Positions 42,089 to 50,631 of a stretch of 64,000 nucleotides of DNA are shown piece by piece (the first letter of the stretch is position 1; every line of letters begins with the position of its first letter). Both the position numbers and the translations under genes were made by a program. Source of the stretch: Candidatus Binatia bacterium (lineage in GTDB: Bacteria > Desulfobacterota > Binatia > UBA9968 > JAJDTQ01); NCBI GenBank assembly GCA_951813575.1, contig OX638375.1:682001-746000 (forward strand), read 5' to 3'. The notes under the pieces are model-generated. The model was not told the DNA's origin and did not search any database. It saw nothing but the letters and a program-made list of their open reading frames with translations.

Positions 42089-43750
42089 ATGGCAAGCAGC
42101 ACGTGGCGAGATGCGAATCTCGTGTTCGTCAACGGACGCGTGATCACGGTGAACCAGCAGGACGACGTCGCCGAGGCGGTGGCAGTGGCGGGGAACCGCA
42201 TCGTCCGGGTGGGCTCCAACGAGTCCGTCAAGGCGCTGGCGGGCAACGGAACCCGGGTGGTGGACCTGGGCGGACGCGCCCTGACCCCGGGGTTCGTGGA
42301 AAACCACATGCACATCATCAACGCGGTGGAGGACCGGAAGTGGGTCAATGTGACCCCCGAGGTCGCCTCCTCCATGGACGAGATCGCCGCGGCGGTGAAG
42401 AAGCGCGTGGACGAGACCCCCGCCGGCGAGTTGATCGTGGGCTGGGGCTTCGACCACCACCGGCTACCGGAGCGGCGCTACCCCACGCGCCGCGACCTCG
42501 ACCCGGTCTCCCCCAACCACCCGGTGCTGCTGCGCCAGCGCGAGTCCATGAGCTGGACCGCCAATACCGCGGCCCTGCGCCGCATGGGCATCGAGGACGA
42601 CACCCCGGACCCCCCCGGCGGACCCATGCTCCGGGACGATCAGGGGGCGCCGTTGGGGCCCATGTGGGACAACTGCCGGGTGGTGTACATCTTCCCCGCC
42701 ATCACGCCCCCGACGCTGGAAGAGCTCGCGGAGGGTTACGGGTGGGCGTGCCAATACCTCAACGGGCTCGGGGTCACCAGCGTGGACGAGGCGTCCATCC
42801 GGAACGAACAGGAGACGCACGCGTGGCAGCTTCTGCGCGCCCGGGGCGGCCTCACCGCCCGGATCTACCTCAACATCTATCCGGTCTACGGCACCCAGTG
42901 GGACGTGGAGACGGCGGCCTACCAGATCTTCCGCTCGGGCATGCGCACCGGCTTCGGCGACGACTGGCTCCGTCTCGGGCCCGCGGTCATAGGCATCGAC
43001 GGCGGCGTGCAGGGACAGACGGCGGCGCTCTTCGAGCCCTATTCCAACGACCCCGAAGGAAAGTTTCGCGGCAGTTTTCGCTGCTCACAGGAAATGGCGG
43101 ACGAGTTCTGCCTCGAAGCCCACAAGGCCGGCTTCCAGATCGCCGCCATCCCCCACGGCGACCACGGCATCACCGTCACCCTGGACGCCATCGAAAAGGC
43201 CCAGCGCGCCTACCCGCGCCCGGACCCGCGCCATCGCCTGGAGCACGCCTACCTGTGGAACGCCGAACTCCTCGACCGCGCCGCCAGCCTCGGCGTCATC
43301 TACAACGCCCAGCCGCCGATCCTGGAGGTGCTGGGCGAGGCCTGCACCCTTGAGCCCTGGGGGGTGGAGCGCTCGCGCTACGCCTTTCCCATGAAGTCGC
43401 TGCTGAACCGCGGGGTGATCTCCTCGGGCGGCTCCGACATGCCCATCGTCACCGCGAACCCCATGGTGGGCATCGACTGCCTGGTGAGCCGGCGCCTGGA
43501 CCCGAGCCCGGGCGGCACGGTGCTGAACCCCGACGAGCGTCTGACCGTCATGGAGGCGCTGCGGATATACACCTACAACGGCGCCTACGCGCACTTCGAG
43601 GAGACCGCGAAGGGCTCCATCGAGGAAGGCAAGCTCGCCGACCTGGCCGTGCTCTCCCGGGACATCCTGACGGCGCCCGCGGAGGAGATCCGGCACATCG
43701 GCGTGGACATGACAGTGGTAGACGGCAAGGTGGTGCACGAGGACGGGTAG
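42089..43750 (+). CDS. Amidohydrolase (YtcJ-like), second copy
   Basis: 553 residues from ATG 42089 (GGAGGGAGGA upstream). His73 and His75 in FVENHMHI and GDHGITVTLDAIEKA define the metal site; HRLEHAYLW and SGGSDMPIV complete it. Sequence and layout parallel the amidohydrolase at 36325, including the RALTPGF element after the N-terminal sandwich, so they are paralogues with probably related substrates. It is the first gene of a plus-strand unit with an M20 hydrolase, a polysaccharide-deacetylase-fold protein and a DUF1989 protein, divergent from the ABC transporter. Confidence 0.82.
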   Translation: MASSTWRDANLVFVNGRVITVNQQDDVAEAVAVAGNRIVRVGSNESVKALAGNGTRVVDLGGRALTPGFVENHMHIINAVEDRKWVNVTPEVASSMDEIAAAVKKRVDETPAGELIVGWGFDHHRLPERRYPTRRDLDPVSPNHPVLLRQRESMSWTANTAALRRMGIEDDTPDPPGGPMLRDDQGAPLGPMWDNCRVVYIFPAITPPTLEELAEGYGWACQYLNGLGVTSVDEASIRNEQETHAWQLLRARGGLTARIYLNIYPVYGTQWDVETAAYQIFRSGMRTGFGDDWLRLGPAVIGIDGGVQGQTAALFEPYSNDPEGKFRGSFRCSQEMADEFCLEAHKAGFQIAAIPHGDHGITVTLDAIEKAQRAYPRPDPRHRLEHAYLWNAELLDRAASLGVIYNAQPPILEVLGEACTLEPWGVERSRYAFPMKSLLNRGVISSGGSDMPIVTANPMVGIDCLVSRRLDPSPGGTVLNPDERLTVMEALRIYTYNGAYAHFEETAKGSIEEGKLADLAVLSRDILTAPAEEIRHIGVDMTVVDGKVVHEDG

Positions 43751-43854
43751 GAGCCTGTCCGCTCATCCCGAGGCGGTGTCGATCCGGCGAGGCAGGGACG
43801 GTCAAATCAGGGCGTGTCAAGACACCATCCGAGAGAGGCAACAGCCCCCCAAAT

Positions 43855-43885
43855 CGTCATTCCCGCGGAAGCGGGAATCCAGGGG
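43855..43885. repeat. REP-like hairpin element
   Basis: CGTCATTCCCGCGGAAGCGGGAATCCAGGGG contains the palindrome ATTCCCGC-GGAA-GCGGGAAT at 43859-43878. This form is a common dispersed intergenic element in many proteobacteria. Located between the amidohydrolase and M20 genes. Confidence 0.6.
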
Positions 43886-43923
43886 TGGGGAGGGCACGGC
43901 GGACGACAGACATGGGGACACAC

Positions 43924-45222
43924 ATGGACGATCTTCAGAAAAAGGTGCTGGCCGAGATCCGTGAGGAAGAGCTCGTGACCATGGCCATGGACCTGGTGAG
44001 CATTTTCAGTCCTCCCGGCGCCGAGGCACCCGCCGGCGACTATCTCGCCGGGCGCCTGGCGGAGCTGGGCATGCGCGTCCAGCTTCAGGAGGTGGAACCC
44101 GGACGCAACAACGTGGTGGGCCGGCTGCCCGGCAGCAAGGGCTCGCCCACGCTGCTCTTCAGCGGACACTTCGACACCAGCACCACCGGACGCGAGGCCG
44201 AGGCGTGGGGCAGCGGCTATACCCCCGACATCGTGGGCGGCGGGGTGGCCAACGCCACCACCGCCGACGGGTGGATCCACGGCCTCGGCGCCAGCAACAT
44301 GAAGGGCGCGTTCGCCGCCTACTGGGGCGCGGTGCGGGCGCTGCAGCGGGCCGGCGTGGAGCTGGCCGGCGACATCCTCGTGACCGGCGTGGTGGGCGAG
44401 ACCGAAAAGGCGCCGGTGGACCAGTACCAAGGGGCGGAGTTCCGCGGCGGCAAGGTGGGCTCGCGTTTCCTGGTGACCCACGGCGTCGCCGCCGACTACG
44501 CCGTCATCGGCGAGCCCACCGGCATGCGCCTGCAGATCGGCGAAACCGGCTACTGCTTCGTCAAGATCACGGTCTACGGCAGGTCCCAGCACACCTGGTC
44601 CAAGGAACACGGCATCGACCCCATCGAGAAGATGATGCGCGTCTTCACCGCCCTCCAGGCGTGGGAGCCCACGTTTCGGGAACGGCATCCCCATCCCTTC
44701 ATGGAGCCCCGCATCGGCATCGGCGCCATCCAGGGCGGACACCCCTACAAGCCCTCCAAGTGTCCGGCGCCCTTCTGCAACCTCTACGTGGACGTGCGCG
44801 TGGTGCCGGGGCAAAGCTTCCTGGAGGTGAAGCAGGAGATCGAGGCGGTGCTGGACGGGCTCAAGGCCGACGATCCCGAGTTGCAAACGGAGGTGGAACT
44901 GTACCTCACGGGCAACGGCTTCGAGCTCGAGCGCGACGAACCGCTGGTGCAGGCCATGGCGCGCGCCCACCAGGACGTCTACGGCGAGCCCGTCCCCTTT
45001 GCCGCGCCCAACCGCTATGCCGTCTCCAGCGACGCCGGCCCCATGTTCGAGTACGGCATCCGGGGCCTGACCTATGGCCCCGGCGGCATCTCCACCGGCG
45101 GCCAGTTCGCCAACTACGATCCGGCCCATCAGCACAGCGAAGTGCTGAAGATCGAGCACCTGGTCAAGGCCACGGGCGTGTATGCCCTGGCCGCCATGGA
45201 GCTGTGTGGCACCATGGCGTAG
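43924..45222 (+). CDS. M20-family metallohydrolase with altered metal-site residues
   Basis: 432 residues from ATG 43924 (GGGGA five bases upstream; ATG 43912 is possible). Two-domain M20 architecture: the metal segment LLFSGHFDTS supplies His and Asp, and the bridging position, usually Asp in the motif GxxDMKGG, is Asn in GLGASNMKGAFAAYWGA. The catalytic Glu pair, usually EE, reads VVGETEKAPVDQ. A dimerisation domain follows (GRSQHTWSKEHG...), and the C-terminal His is in DPAHQHSEVLK. M20 enzymes cleave N-acyl or N-carbamoyl amino acids and peptides. The altered residues make catalytic competence uncertain or indicate different metal use. Confidence 0.78.
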   Translation: MDDLQKKVLAEIREEELVTMAMDLVSIFSPPGAEAPAGDYLAGRLAELGMRVQLQEVEPGRNNVVGRLPGSKGSPTLLFSGHFDTSTTGREAEAWGSGYTPDIVGGGVANATTADGWIHGLGASNMKGAFAAYWGAVRALQRAGVELAGDILVTGVVGETEKAPVDQYQGAEFRGGKVGSRFLVTHGVAADYAVIGEPTGMRLQIGETGYCFVKITVYGRSQHTWSKEHGIDPIEKMMRVFTALQAWEPTFRERHPHPFMEPRIGIGAIQGGHPYKPSKCPAPFCNLYVDVRVVPGQSFLEVKQEIEAVLDGLKADDPELQTEVELYLTGNGFELERDEPLVQAMARAHQDVYGEPVPFAAPNRYAVSSDAGPMFEYGIRGLTYGPGGISTGGQFANYDPAHQHSEVLKIEHLVKATGVYALAAMELCGTMA

Positions 45223-45258
45223 CACGGCGCGGCGGAGACCTCGTCGGAGGAACGGAAC

Positions 45259-46167
45259 ATGGAACCCCTCATCGGGTATTCGGCCCTGATCGAGCGCCCT
45301 CCCCTGCGCTGGCCGGACGGCGCGCGGGTGGCGTTGTGGATCCAGATGAACCTGGAGCATTTCGAGATCGACGGCCCGGGAATGACCCTGCCGCCGAGCC
45401 GCTCGCCCGGCCCCATCCCCGACCCCAAGAACGCCGGCTGGCGCGACTACGGCGCGCGGGTGGGCATATGGCGCCTCATGGAGATGCTGGACCGGCACCG
45501 CCTTCGCACCACCGCGCCCACCAACGACCAGGTGTGCGACTACTATCCCGAGATTATCCGTGAAGCGGTGCGGCGCGACTGGGAGCTCATGGGCCACGGG
45601 TTCAACAACTCGCACACCCTGGGGGGCCTGTCGCGCGAGGACGAGCGCGCGGTGATTCAGGCCAGTGTGGCGAAGCTTTCCGCCGCGGCCGGACGGCCCA
45701 CCAAGGGCTGGCTCGGCCCCGGCCTGGTGGAGACCTTCAACACCCTCGACCTGCTGGCCGAAGCCGGCATCGAGTACGTCTCCGACTGGTGCAACGACGA
45801 CCAGCCCTATCCCATCGAGGTGAGCAGCGGCCGCCTCGTCGGCGTGCCCTATTGCATGGAGATCAACGACGTCTACGCCTTCGTCGGCGCCGGCATGAAC
45901 GCCGAGAGCTTCTACCAGATGATGTGCGACCAGTTCGACGTGCTGTACGCCGAAGGCGCGCACACCGGACGCATTTACGGCCTCTGCCTGCATCCGTTCA
46001 TCGGCGGCCAGGCGCACCGCGCCAAGTGGATCGCCAAGGGCCTGGAATACATCCTGGGCCACGACGGCGTGTGGGCCGCAACCGCCGAAGAGATCTCCGA
46101 CTGGTACTATCGGCACTACTACGAGGACGCGCTGGCGCAACTGCGGGCGCGGAGCGGCGCCGGTTAG
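45259..46167 (+). CDS. Polysaccharide deacetylase-fold protein, PuuE/allantoinase-like
   Basis: 302 residues. WPDGARVALWIQMNLEHFE contains the acidic first NodB-motif position; MGHGFNNSHTLGGL matches the His-x(3)-His metal motif (His at start and end). The central segment GWLGPGLVETFNTLDLLAEAGIEYVSDW resembles PuuE allantoinase-like proteins and uncharacterised homologues. GGAGGAACGGAAC precedes the ATG. Together with amidohydrolases, an M20 protein and DUF1989, it points to cleavage of a cyclic or acylated nitrogen compound such as a ureide, though peptidoglycan or chitin deacetylation cannot be excluded. Confidence 0.78.
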   Translation: MEPLIGYSALIERPPLRWPDGARVALWIQMNLEHFEIDGPGMTLPPSRSPGPIPDPKNAGWRDYGARVGIWRLMEMLDRHRLRTTAPTNDQVCDYYPEIIREAVRRDWELMGHGFNNSHTLGGLSREDERAVIQASVAKLSAAAGRPTKGWLGPGLVETFNTLDLLAEAGIEYVSDWCNDDQPYPIEVSSGRLVGVPYCMEINDVYAFVGAGMNAESFYQMMCDQFDVLYAEGAHTGRIYGLCLHPFIGGQAHRAKWIAKGLEYILGHDGVWAATAEEISDWYYRHYYEDALAQLRARSGAG

Positions 46168-46184
46168 TCTTTCGGATATTTGCG

Positions 46185-46236
46185 TCCTTCGAAAACCGTT
46201 CGCCCTGAGCGTAGCGAAGCGCAGTCCAAGGACGCC
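46185..46236. repeat. CCTTCGA/GAACGG dispersed repeat unit
   Basis: TCCTTCGAAAACCGTTCGCC at 46186-46205 is followed by CTGAGCGTAGCGAAGCGCAG and then AAGGACGCC, an approximate inverted repeat closing a short hairpin. It is related to 33722 and 38127 and precedes the DUF1989 gene. Confidence 0.55.
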
Positions 46237-46258
46237 ATTGATCGAAGGGAGGGAAGCC

Positions 46259-46891
46259 GTGGCACTTCGAGAAATCAGTTCCGTTCCGGTCCCAGGGGGC
46301 CAGGGAGCCACGTGCACCGTGCAGGCCGGCCAGTACGTGCGGGTCGTCGACGTCGAGGGCGGCCAGGTGGCCGACTTCAACGCCTGGACCCTGCCGGACT
46401 ACCAGGAACAATTCTGGTCCGGACGCACCCGGATCGTGGAGGGGGCGCACCTCTCCACCGGCAACCGCCTGTTCTCCTCGCCCAACATGGAGGTGCTGTT
46501 CACCATCACGGACGACACCGTGAAGCGCGTCGACTCGCCCTTGGGCGCCATCTCCCACGATCTCATCTATGCGCGCTGCAGCTCGGGCCTGTGGAAGCTC
46601 CGCGGCGTCGACAACGCCCCCAACTGCCAGGACAACCTCGTGCACGCCATCGAATCCTACGGACTCACCGCGCACAACGTCCACGATGCCTTCAACATCT
46701 TCATGAAGACCGGCATAGGCAAGGATGACCGCCTGTTCGAGGAACCCGCCGAGTCGGTGGCCGGCGACTACCTGGAACTGCGGGCGGAGAAGGATTGCCT
46801 GGTAGCCGTGTCGTCGTGTCCGGGGCGGGGCAACCGCTTTCCCGACTGGAATAGCCGGCCGTTGCTGCTGCAGGTGTTGGCGGAGGAATGA
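46259..46891 (+). CDS. DUF1989 / urea carboxylase-associated-family protein
   Basis: 210 residues from GTG 46259, whose upstream AGGGAGGGAA is a better site than that of the TTG at 46238. The family is recognisable from VRVVDVEGGQVADFNAW, the metal-binding HDLIYARCS region with a following GVDNAPNCQDNL, and late Cys in VSSCPGRGN. Members often lie beside urea carboxylase or allophanate genes and are proposed to act on carbamoylated intermediates; no catalytic role is firmly established. It ends the plus-strand group of four genes. Confidence 0.75.
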   Translation: MALREISSVPVPGGQGATCTVQAGQYVRVVDVEGGQVADFNAWTLPDYQEQFWSGRTRIVEGAHLSTGNRLFSSPNMEVLFTITDDTVKRVDSPLGAISHDLIYARCSSGLWKLRGVDNAPNCQDNLVHAIESYGLTAHNVHDAFNIFMKTGIGKDDRLFEEPAESVAGDYLELRAEKDCLVAVSSCPGRGNRFPDWNSRPLLLQVLAEE

Positions 46892-46903
46892 CGAGGAGGG
46901 ACG

Positions 46904-47020
46904 TTATAGCCCCAAGGCTTTCTCAAGATCGTGATGGACGAATGCCGAAGCCATGCGGTCGACCTCTCGTGGCTGGACGTTCAACCGGGCCGCCACGCCA
47001 GTCGGACACCGCCGTCGCAA
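46904..47020 (-). pseudogene. Possible remnant of a HTH antitoxin (HicB-like) C-terminus
   Basis: On the minus strand the frame ending with TAA at 46904-46906 reads VAARLNVQPREVDRMASAF and then HHDLEKALGL, resembling the helix-turn-helix end of HicB-type antitoxins. There is no start codon, no upstream domain and no toxin gene next to it. It is weak evidence of a decayed toxin-antitoxin locus beside tRNA-Arg. Confidence 0.2.
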
Positions 47021-47158
47021 CCTCAATGGCGATAGTTCTCGCATCCGATGCGTTGATCCCATAGCAGAAAACCGGGAACCAATAGAGGATCGAACGGTGC
47101 AGACGACGACAGGGAAGCCTTCACGCTATCCGTGGGTAGGGGATTGGCGTTGTGCGGT

Positions 47159-47232
47159 GGCGCGCCCGGAGGGAGTCGAACCCCCAACCTCCAGATCCGT
47201 AGTCTGGCGCTCTATCCAATTGAGCTACGGGC
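47159..47232 (-). tRNA. tRNA-Arg(ACG)
   Basis: The minus strand reads GCGCCCGTAGCTC at the 5' end, with a 7-bp acceptor stem pairing CGGGCGC at the 3' end. The anticodon stem CCAGA/TCTGG encloses CTACGGA, giving anticodon ACG, which is normally edited to ICG to read CGN codons. The T arm has GGGGG-TTCGACT-CCCTC. The expected CCA is not encoded after the acceptor (the following bases read CACC). Confidence 0.92.
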
Positions 47233-48106
47233 GCAAACTGTCGGGGAGAACCGAAAGAAACTAACCACACTGACCGGGAAACCGCAATGCCTCCCCGGCA
47301 ACGCCGCCCATGCCGTCAGGTGGCCGTAGGCGCGGGTGCACAGCGCGGAGTTAGCACTGCGGTTCGACGGAGACCGCCGCGGGAACGCGGTTCCGGACTC
47401 GAAGCCGGGGCGGCGACTGAGCGCGAAGGAGCGGAATGAGGCGAGCGTGTGCATGGCGCGGTGGGGCGTCCGACGCGGGCGGGCCATCGTACCGCCATCC
47501 GCACCGGCGGACGATGAAGTGCGGTGCTGGGTGCGCCGGGTCGTACGCGAGGCTCGCGACGAAAGACGCGCGCGGTCGCGCTGATGGAGCCTGTCGCGTG
47601 TTGATGGCTACGCAAAGGCGCCGAAATCTGGCGAACACAAGATATGGGGGTTGACATCCTGGAACGGCGTGTTCTCGCAAACCGGGCCAGTCATGGCCGG
47701 AAGCCGGCTTCCGGCCATGAACACCCGATGTATCAGGAGATTGCGTCAGGTCACCCGAAGGGCCGGAGCACAGCGGAGGAGCCGCGAAGCGGCTTGACGT
47801 GGGCAACCTCCTGATGCCCAGCCCCACATCTTGTGGTTTCAGACGTTCCTTGTTCGCCACTTATGCGCGGATCTACGCCGCCGTTAACATCGCGGCCCGG
47901 TCGCTGGTACGCGGCCCGCAAGCGGCCCCAAGCCTTGACTTTCTACGCCCGTCCAGTCCAATGGCGCAGTGCGATGCGTGGGGCTGCGGCGTCGCGTGCC
48001 CGTCGGCGGAAAGGCTCGACCATACACGGCGGCGAGGGCCGCCTTCGAAGGTTGGAGCGGCGGGGTGGCGGTTCCGCGCGGGGGTCGGGACATGAGGAGT
48101 GGCTCA
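47233..48106. other. Gene-poor 870-bp stretch downstream of tRNA-Arg
   Basis: No convincing gene was found. The frames open through it give only arginine/proline-rich shadow peptides with no family resemblance. It contains a 28-bp perfect palindrome (47692-47719) and an inverted pair ATCAGGAGATTGC (near 47732) / GCAACCTCCTGAT (near 47804). The segment could be decayed mobile DNA between two tRNA genes. Confidence 0.5.
47692..47719. repeat. 28-bp perfect palindrome
   Basis: CATGGCCGGAAGCC is followed immediately by its exact reverse complement, giving 28 bp of dyad symmetry without spacer. Such perfect symmetry is rare by chance and may be a protein-binding site or a hairpin, but no partner gene is obvious. 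Confidence 0.7.
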
Positions 48107-48499
48107 ATGGAAAATGTGAAACGGTTGCAACAAAGTACTTGCGCGGCGCTGCTGACGTTCCTAGTGATAGCAATTCCCATCGAATCGCATGCGTGGAGCC
48201 GCTATCACGAAGCGCGATTTTCCACCGATTGGACAGTTTACTATAGAATACAAGATGAAACCAAGTATAAGAATACAATGGTGCAATTTCGCTTTTGGAA
48301 TCGCACACATGCTAGTAGACGCTTCGAGATACACGACATAAGAGTGCGTTGCGAAGATCGTTCTATCGATACTGTACCAACGATGGGCACTTACCGTGTA
48401 AAGCCAAACGGAAAGTACCGCACCTTGGCGTACACTGCATGTGGCAGGGGCAAAGGGGACATCATAAAGGTGCTTGATTTCGACGTAGAGATAGACTGA
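48107..48499 (+). CDS. Small secreted protein, unknown
   Basis: 130 residues from ATG 48107 with GAGGAG seven bases upstream (an ATG at 48092 is possible). A signal peptide of about 27 residues (TCAALLTFLVIAIPIESHA) precedes a predicted beta-rich domain with AYTACGRGKGDI near the end and two cysteines besides it. No family recognised. The gene is clearly AT-richer than the surroundings and lies in the decayed segment between tRNA-Arg and an IS element, so recent acquisition is likely. Downstream to the IS there is nothing recognisable. Confidence 0.5.
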   Translation: MENVKRLQQSTCAALLTFLVIAIPIESHAWSRYHEARFSTDWTVYYRIQDETKYKNTMVQFRFWNRTHASRRFEIHDIRVRCEDRSIDTVPTMGTYRVKPNGKYRTLAYTACGRGKGDIIKVLDFDVEID

Positions 48500-49134
48500 C
48501 AACTCGTTGAACAATTCGTGCGTTGGGCGCCCCGGGCGGCTACCGTGTTCTGAGACGGAGTGCGGGTGCACCAACAGGTGGCCGGACTACGGGCCAACAT
48601 CCGTGATCCCGTCGGCAGAGGCCCCGGCGCGCATCAGTAATGTTTAGGTTTTCAGTTCAACATTTCGTGAGTTCGTCGTTTGAATCGGCGATGTGGTTGG
48701 GGAGACGTCGAGCGCCCGCGGCTTGCGTAATACGTTGGTGCCCTTCGACAGTGACCTCGGCGGACTCCAGACGCCGCACCAAGAGGCGTAGAGTCGTCTC
48801 GTGGAGAGATGGAGATTCTCTCCCCCTGCAAACTGTACGGGGCAGCGACCCGATCAGGCTTGGCGCTTCCGGCTCGAATCAAATCGTGGCGCGGCCGGTC
48901 TCGGAGTCCTCGATACGCGCGCGCCATCCTTCGGATACGGTACCGCAACCGCGTGGATTCAGAGCGATCGGGTAACCGCCAACACGTACCTCCGTGCTCC
49001 GGTTCAGGGCTTGCCGAAGATCCGGATAGCGGTGCCGAAAACGGGCGCGTCGCCCGCCGGTGCCGCAGCGACCCTCACCACCTGAGAGCGACGGCAGCAC
49101 GCCCGAATACGGCGTGATGCTGCGGGGCGCGATC
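48500..49134. other. 635-bp stretch without recognisable gene
   Basis: Frames here give peptides of no recognisable family on both strands. Fragments such as CACCCTCACC/GAGAGCG-type motifs near 49070-49090 resemble non-coding intergenic repeats. The IS3 element begins immediately afterwards. Confidence 0.5.
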
Positions 49135-49200
49135 TGAGGTGGTCCCGGAAAATCGGACAGGTTGCTAAGGTGTATTCCACCGACTGAAGGAGGGATACCG

Positions 49201-49482
49201 ATGACAGCACGGCGACGATTTACGGGAGAGTTCAAGGCCAAGGTAGCGCTGGAGGGGCTGCGCGGAGACAAGACGATCCAGGAGATCGCTGTGCGGCACA
49301 AGGTCCATCCGAACCAGGTGAGGGCGTGGAAGCAGCGAGCGGTGGAGGGGATGAAGGAGGTCTTCACGAAGGGGGCGGAGCGGACGAGGGGCGACCACGA
49401 GAGGGAGATTCGGGACCTGCACGCGAAGATCGGAGAGTTGACGGTGGAGCGGGATTATTTGGCCAAAGGGCTCAAGTGGTGA
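49201..49482 (+). CDS. IS3-family transposase OrfA
   Basis: 93 residues. The helix-turn-helix RRRFTGEFKAKVALEGLRGDK...VRHKVHPNQVRAWKQ is the DNA-binding part that recognises the IS ends; the C-terminal portion (HDLHAKIGELTVERDYLAKGLKW type, residues about 70-93) forms the leucine-zipper helix that links to OrfB. A GAGGGATACC site precedes the ATG. The TGA overlaps the start of orfB as GTGA, so OrfB may be made separately or by frameshift into an OrfAB fusion. Confidence 0.9.
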   Translation: MTARRRFTGEFKAKVALEGLRGDKTIQEIAVRHKVHPNQVRAWKQRAVEGMKEVFTKGAERTRGDHEREIRDLHAKIGELTVERDYLAKGLKW

Positions 49483-50363
49483 GCCGGGAGAAGCGCCGGG
49501 GGATGATCGAGCCCGGCCATCCCAAGCTCAGCTTGAGCCGTCAATGCCATCTGCTTCGAGTGAGTCGATCCTCCGTGTACCACCGGCCCAAGGGCGAGAG
49601 CGCGGAGAATCTGGCGCTGATGCGCCGGATCGATGAGCTGTTCCTGGAGTACCCCTTCTACGGCAGCCGCCAGATGGTCCGCCATCTGTGGCGGGAGCGA
49701 GTCCGAGTGGCTCGTCACCGGGTGCGGCGTCTGATGCGCCTGATGGGGCTCCAGGCCATCTGCCAGGCGCCGCGGACCACCCGACGCGTCGCCATCGAAC
49801 GGCCCAATCACGTGTGGACCGCAGATATAACCTACATCCCGGTCCGGAAGGGCTTCCTGTACCTGGTGGCGGTCATGGACTGGGCCACCCGCCGGGTGCT
49901 CTCCTGGCGGCTGTCGAACACCCTCGATGCCCGCTTCTGTACAGACGCCCTCTCAGAGGCTCTGGAACGCTACGGCCCTCCCGAGATCTTCAACACCGAC
50001 CAGGGCAGCCAGTTCACCAGCCTGGAGTTCACCTCCGTGCTCAAGGACGCCGGCATTGCCATCTCCATGGACGGAAGGGGCCGGTGCATGGACAACATCT
50101 TCATCGAGCGCCTGTGGCGCTCGCTGAAGTACGAGGCTGTCTACCTGCACGAGCTCTCGGACGGCTTCGCGGCCCTGCGGGTCATCGCCCGGTGGGTGGC
50201 CTTCTACAACAACCAAAGGCCTCATTCCGCCCTCGCCGGCTCCACCCCACAGGAGGCCTACGAACGAGGACTCCAGAGGCAGGCCGGACCTCACACCCCG
50301 CCCGCCCCTCTGCCAGTTCCATCCGAACACGAAGACGTGATAAACGGGACCTTGGCGGCATGA
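49479..50363 (+). CDS. IS3-family transposase OrfB (DDE integrase)
   Basis: 294 residues from GTG 49479 in the -1 frame relative to orfA. Starts with the HTH_21 segment YPFYGSRQMVRHLWRERVRVA; the rve catalytic domain has the DDE triad: Asp in ADITYIPVRKG, Asp in NTDQGSQFTS, and Glu 35 residues later in DNIFIERLWRSLKYE. C-terminal segment YNNQRPHSALAGSTPQEAY is typical of the IS3 group. The ORF is full length, so the element may be functional. Confidence 0.92.
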   Translation: MSREKRRGMIEPGHPKLSLSRQCHLLRVSRSSVYHRPKGESAENLALMRRIDELFLEYPFYGSRQMVRHLWRERVRVARHRVRRLMRLMGLQAICQAPRTTRRVAIERPNHVWTADITYIPVRKGFLYLVAVMDWATRRVLSWRLSNTLDARFCTDALSEALERYGPPEIFNTDQGSQFTSLEFTSVLKDAGIAISMDGRGRCMDNIFIERLWRSLKYEAVYLHELSDGFAALRVIARWVAFYNNQRPHSALAGSTPQEAYERGLQRQAGPHTPPAPLPVPSEHEDVINGTLAA

Positions 50364-50631
50364 TCGAACGTCTGGAATACACCTTGACTCCGCCGCCTCC
50401 CTGTCCTACAAACCAGGACCACCTCACCACGGGGACTCTCCCCAGGCACCAAACTGACATGCTGACATGAGTACGCTTGCAAACACTGGATCTTGATTGA
50501 ACGGGGTTACATATCGATTACGGCTTAAATGAAATATTCATAACATATTGATAAACAACTAAACCTTAACGCAGAAAAGACCCGCAGATCATTATGCGTA
50601 TTAGCCGGACAGGACACTGGTGAAGGAAGAG

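Larger units (their letters stand above)
49135..50426 (+). mobile_element. IS3-family insertion sequence
   Basis: Complete element of 1292 bp. The left end TGAGGTGGTCC (49135) and right end GGACCACCTCA (50416-50426) are inverted repeats; similarity continues inward through GGACAGG (left) and AAGGTGTATTCCA on both sides, about 45 bp in all. Two overlapping ORFs encode the transposase (orfA, orfB). No convincing 3-bp target duplication is seen: ATC flanks the left end and CCA the right. It sits in the gene-poor segment between two tRNA genes and interrupts no recognisable gene. Confidence 0.85.

Noticed and set aside
47351..47860. 169-codon minus-strand frame near tRNA-Arg
   Set aside because: Composition is Arg/Pro/His-rich with no conserved motif and no ribosome-binding site; looks like a GC-rich shadow.
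48500..48530. attC-like sequence (AACAATTCGT...GCGTTGGGC) after the AT-rich orphan gene, suggesting an integron cassette
   Set aside because: Only about 32 bp separate the halves, too short for an attC; the R'' core does not match RYYYAAC; no upstream GTTRRRY site or integrase is seen.
48879..49367. Minus-strand frame overlapping the left end of the IS
   Set aside because: Crosses the IS boundary and has no family resemblance; contains intergenic-repeat-like residues (LSGGEGR).
50427..50631. AT-rich segment between IS and tRNA-Ser as a possible origin or attachment site
   Set aside because: No iterons, DnaA-like clusters or tRNA 3'-end direct repeats could be identified.
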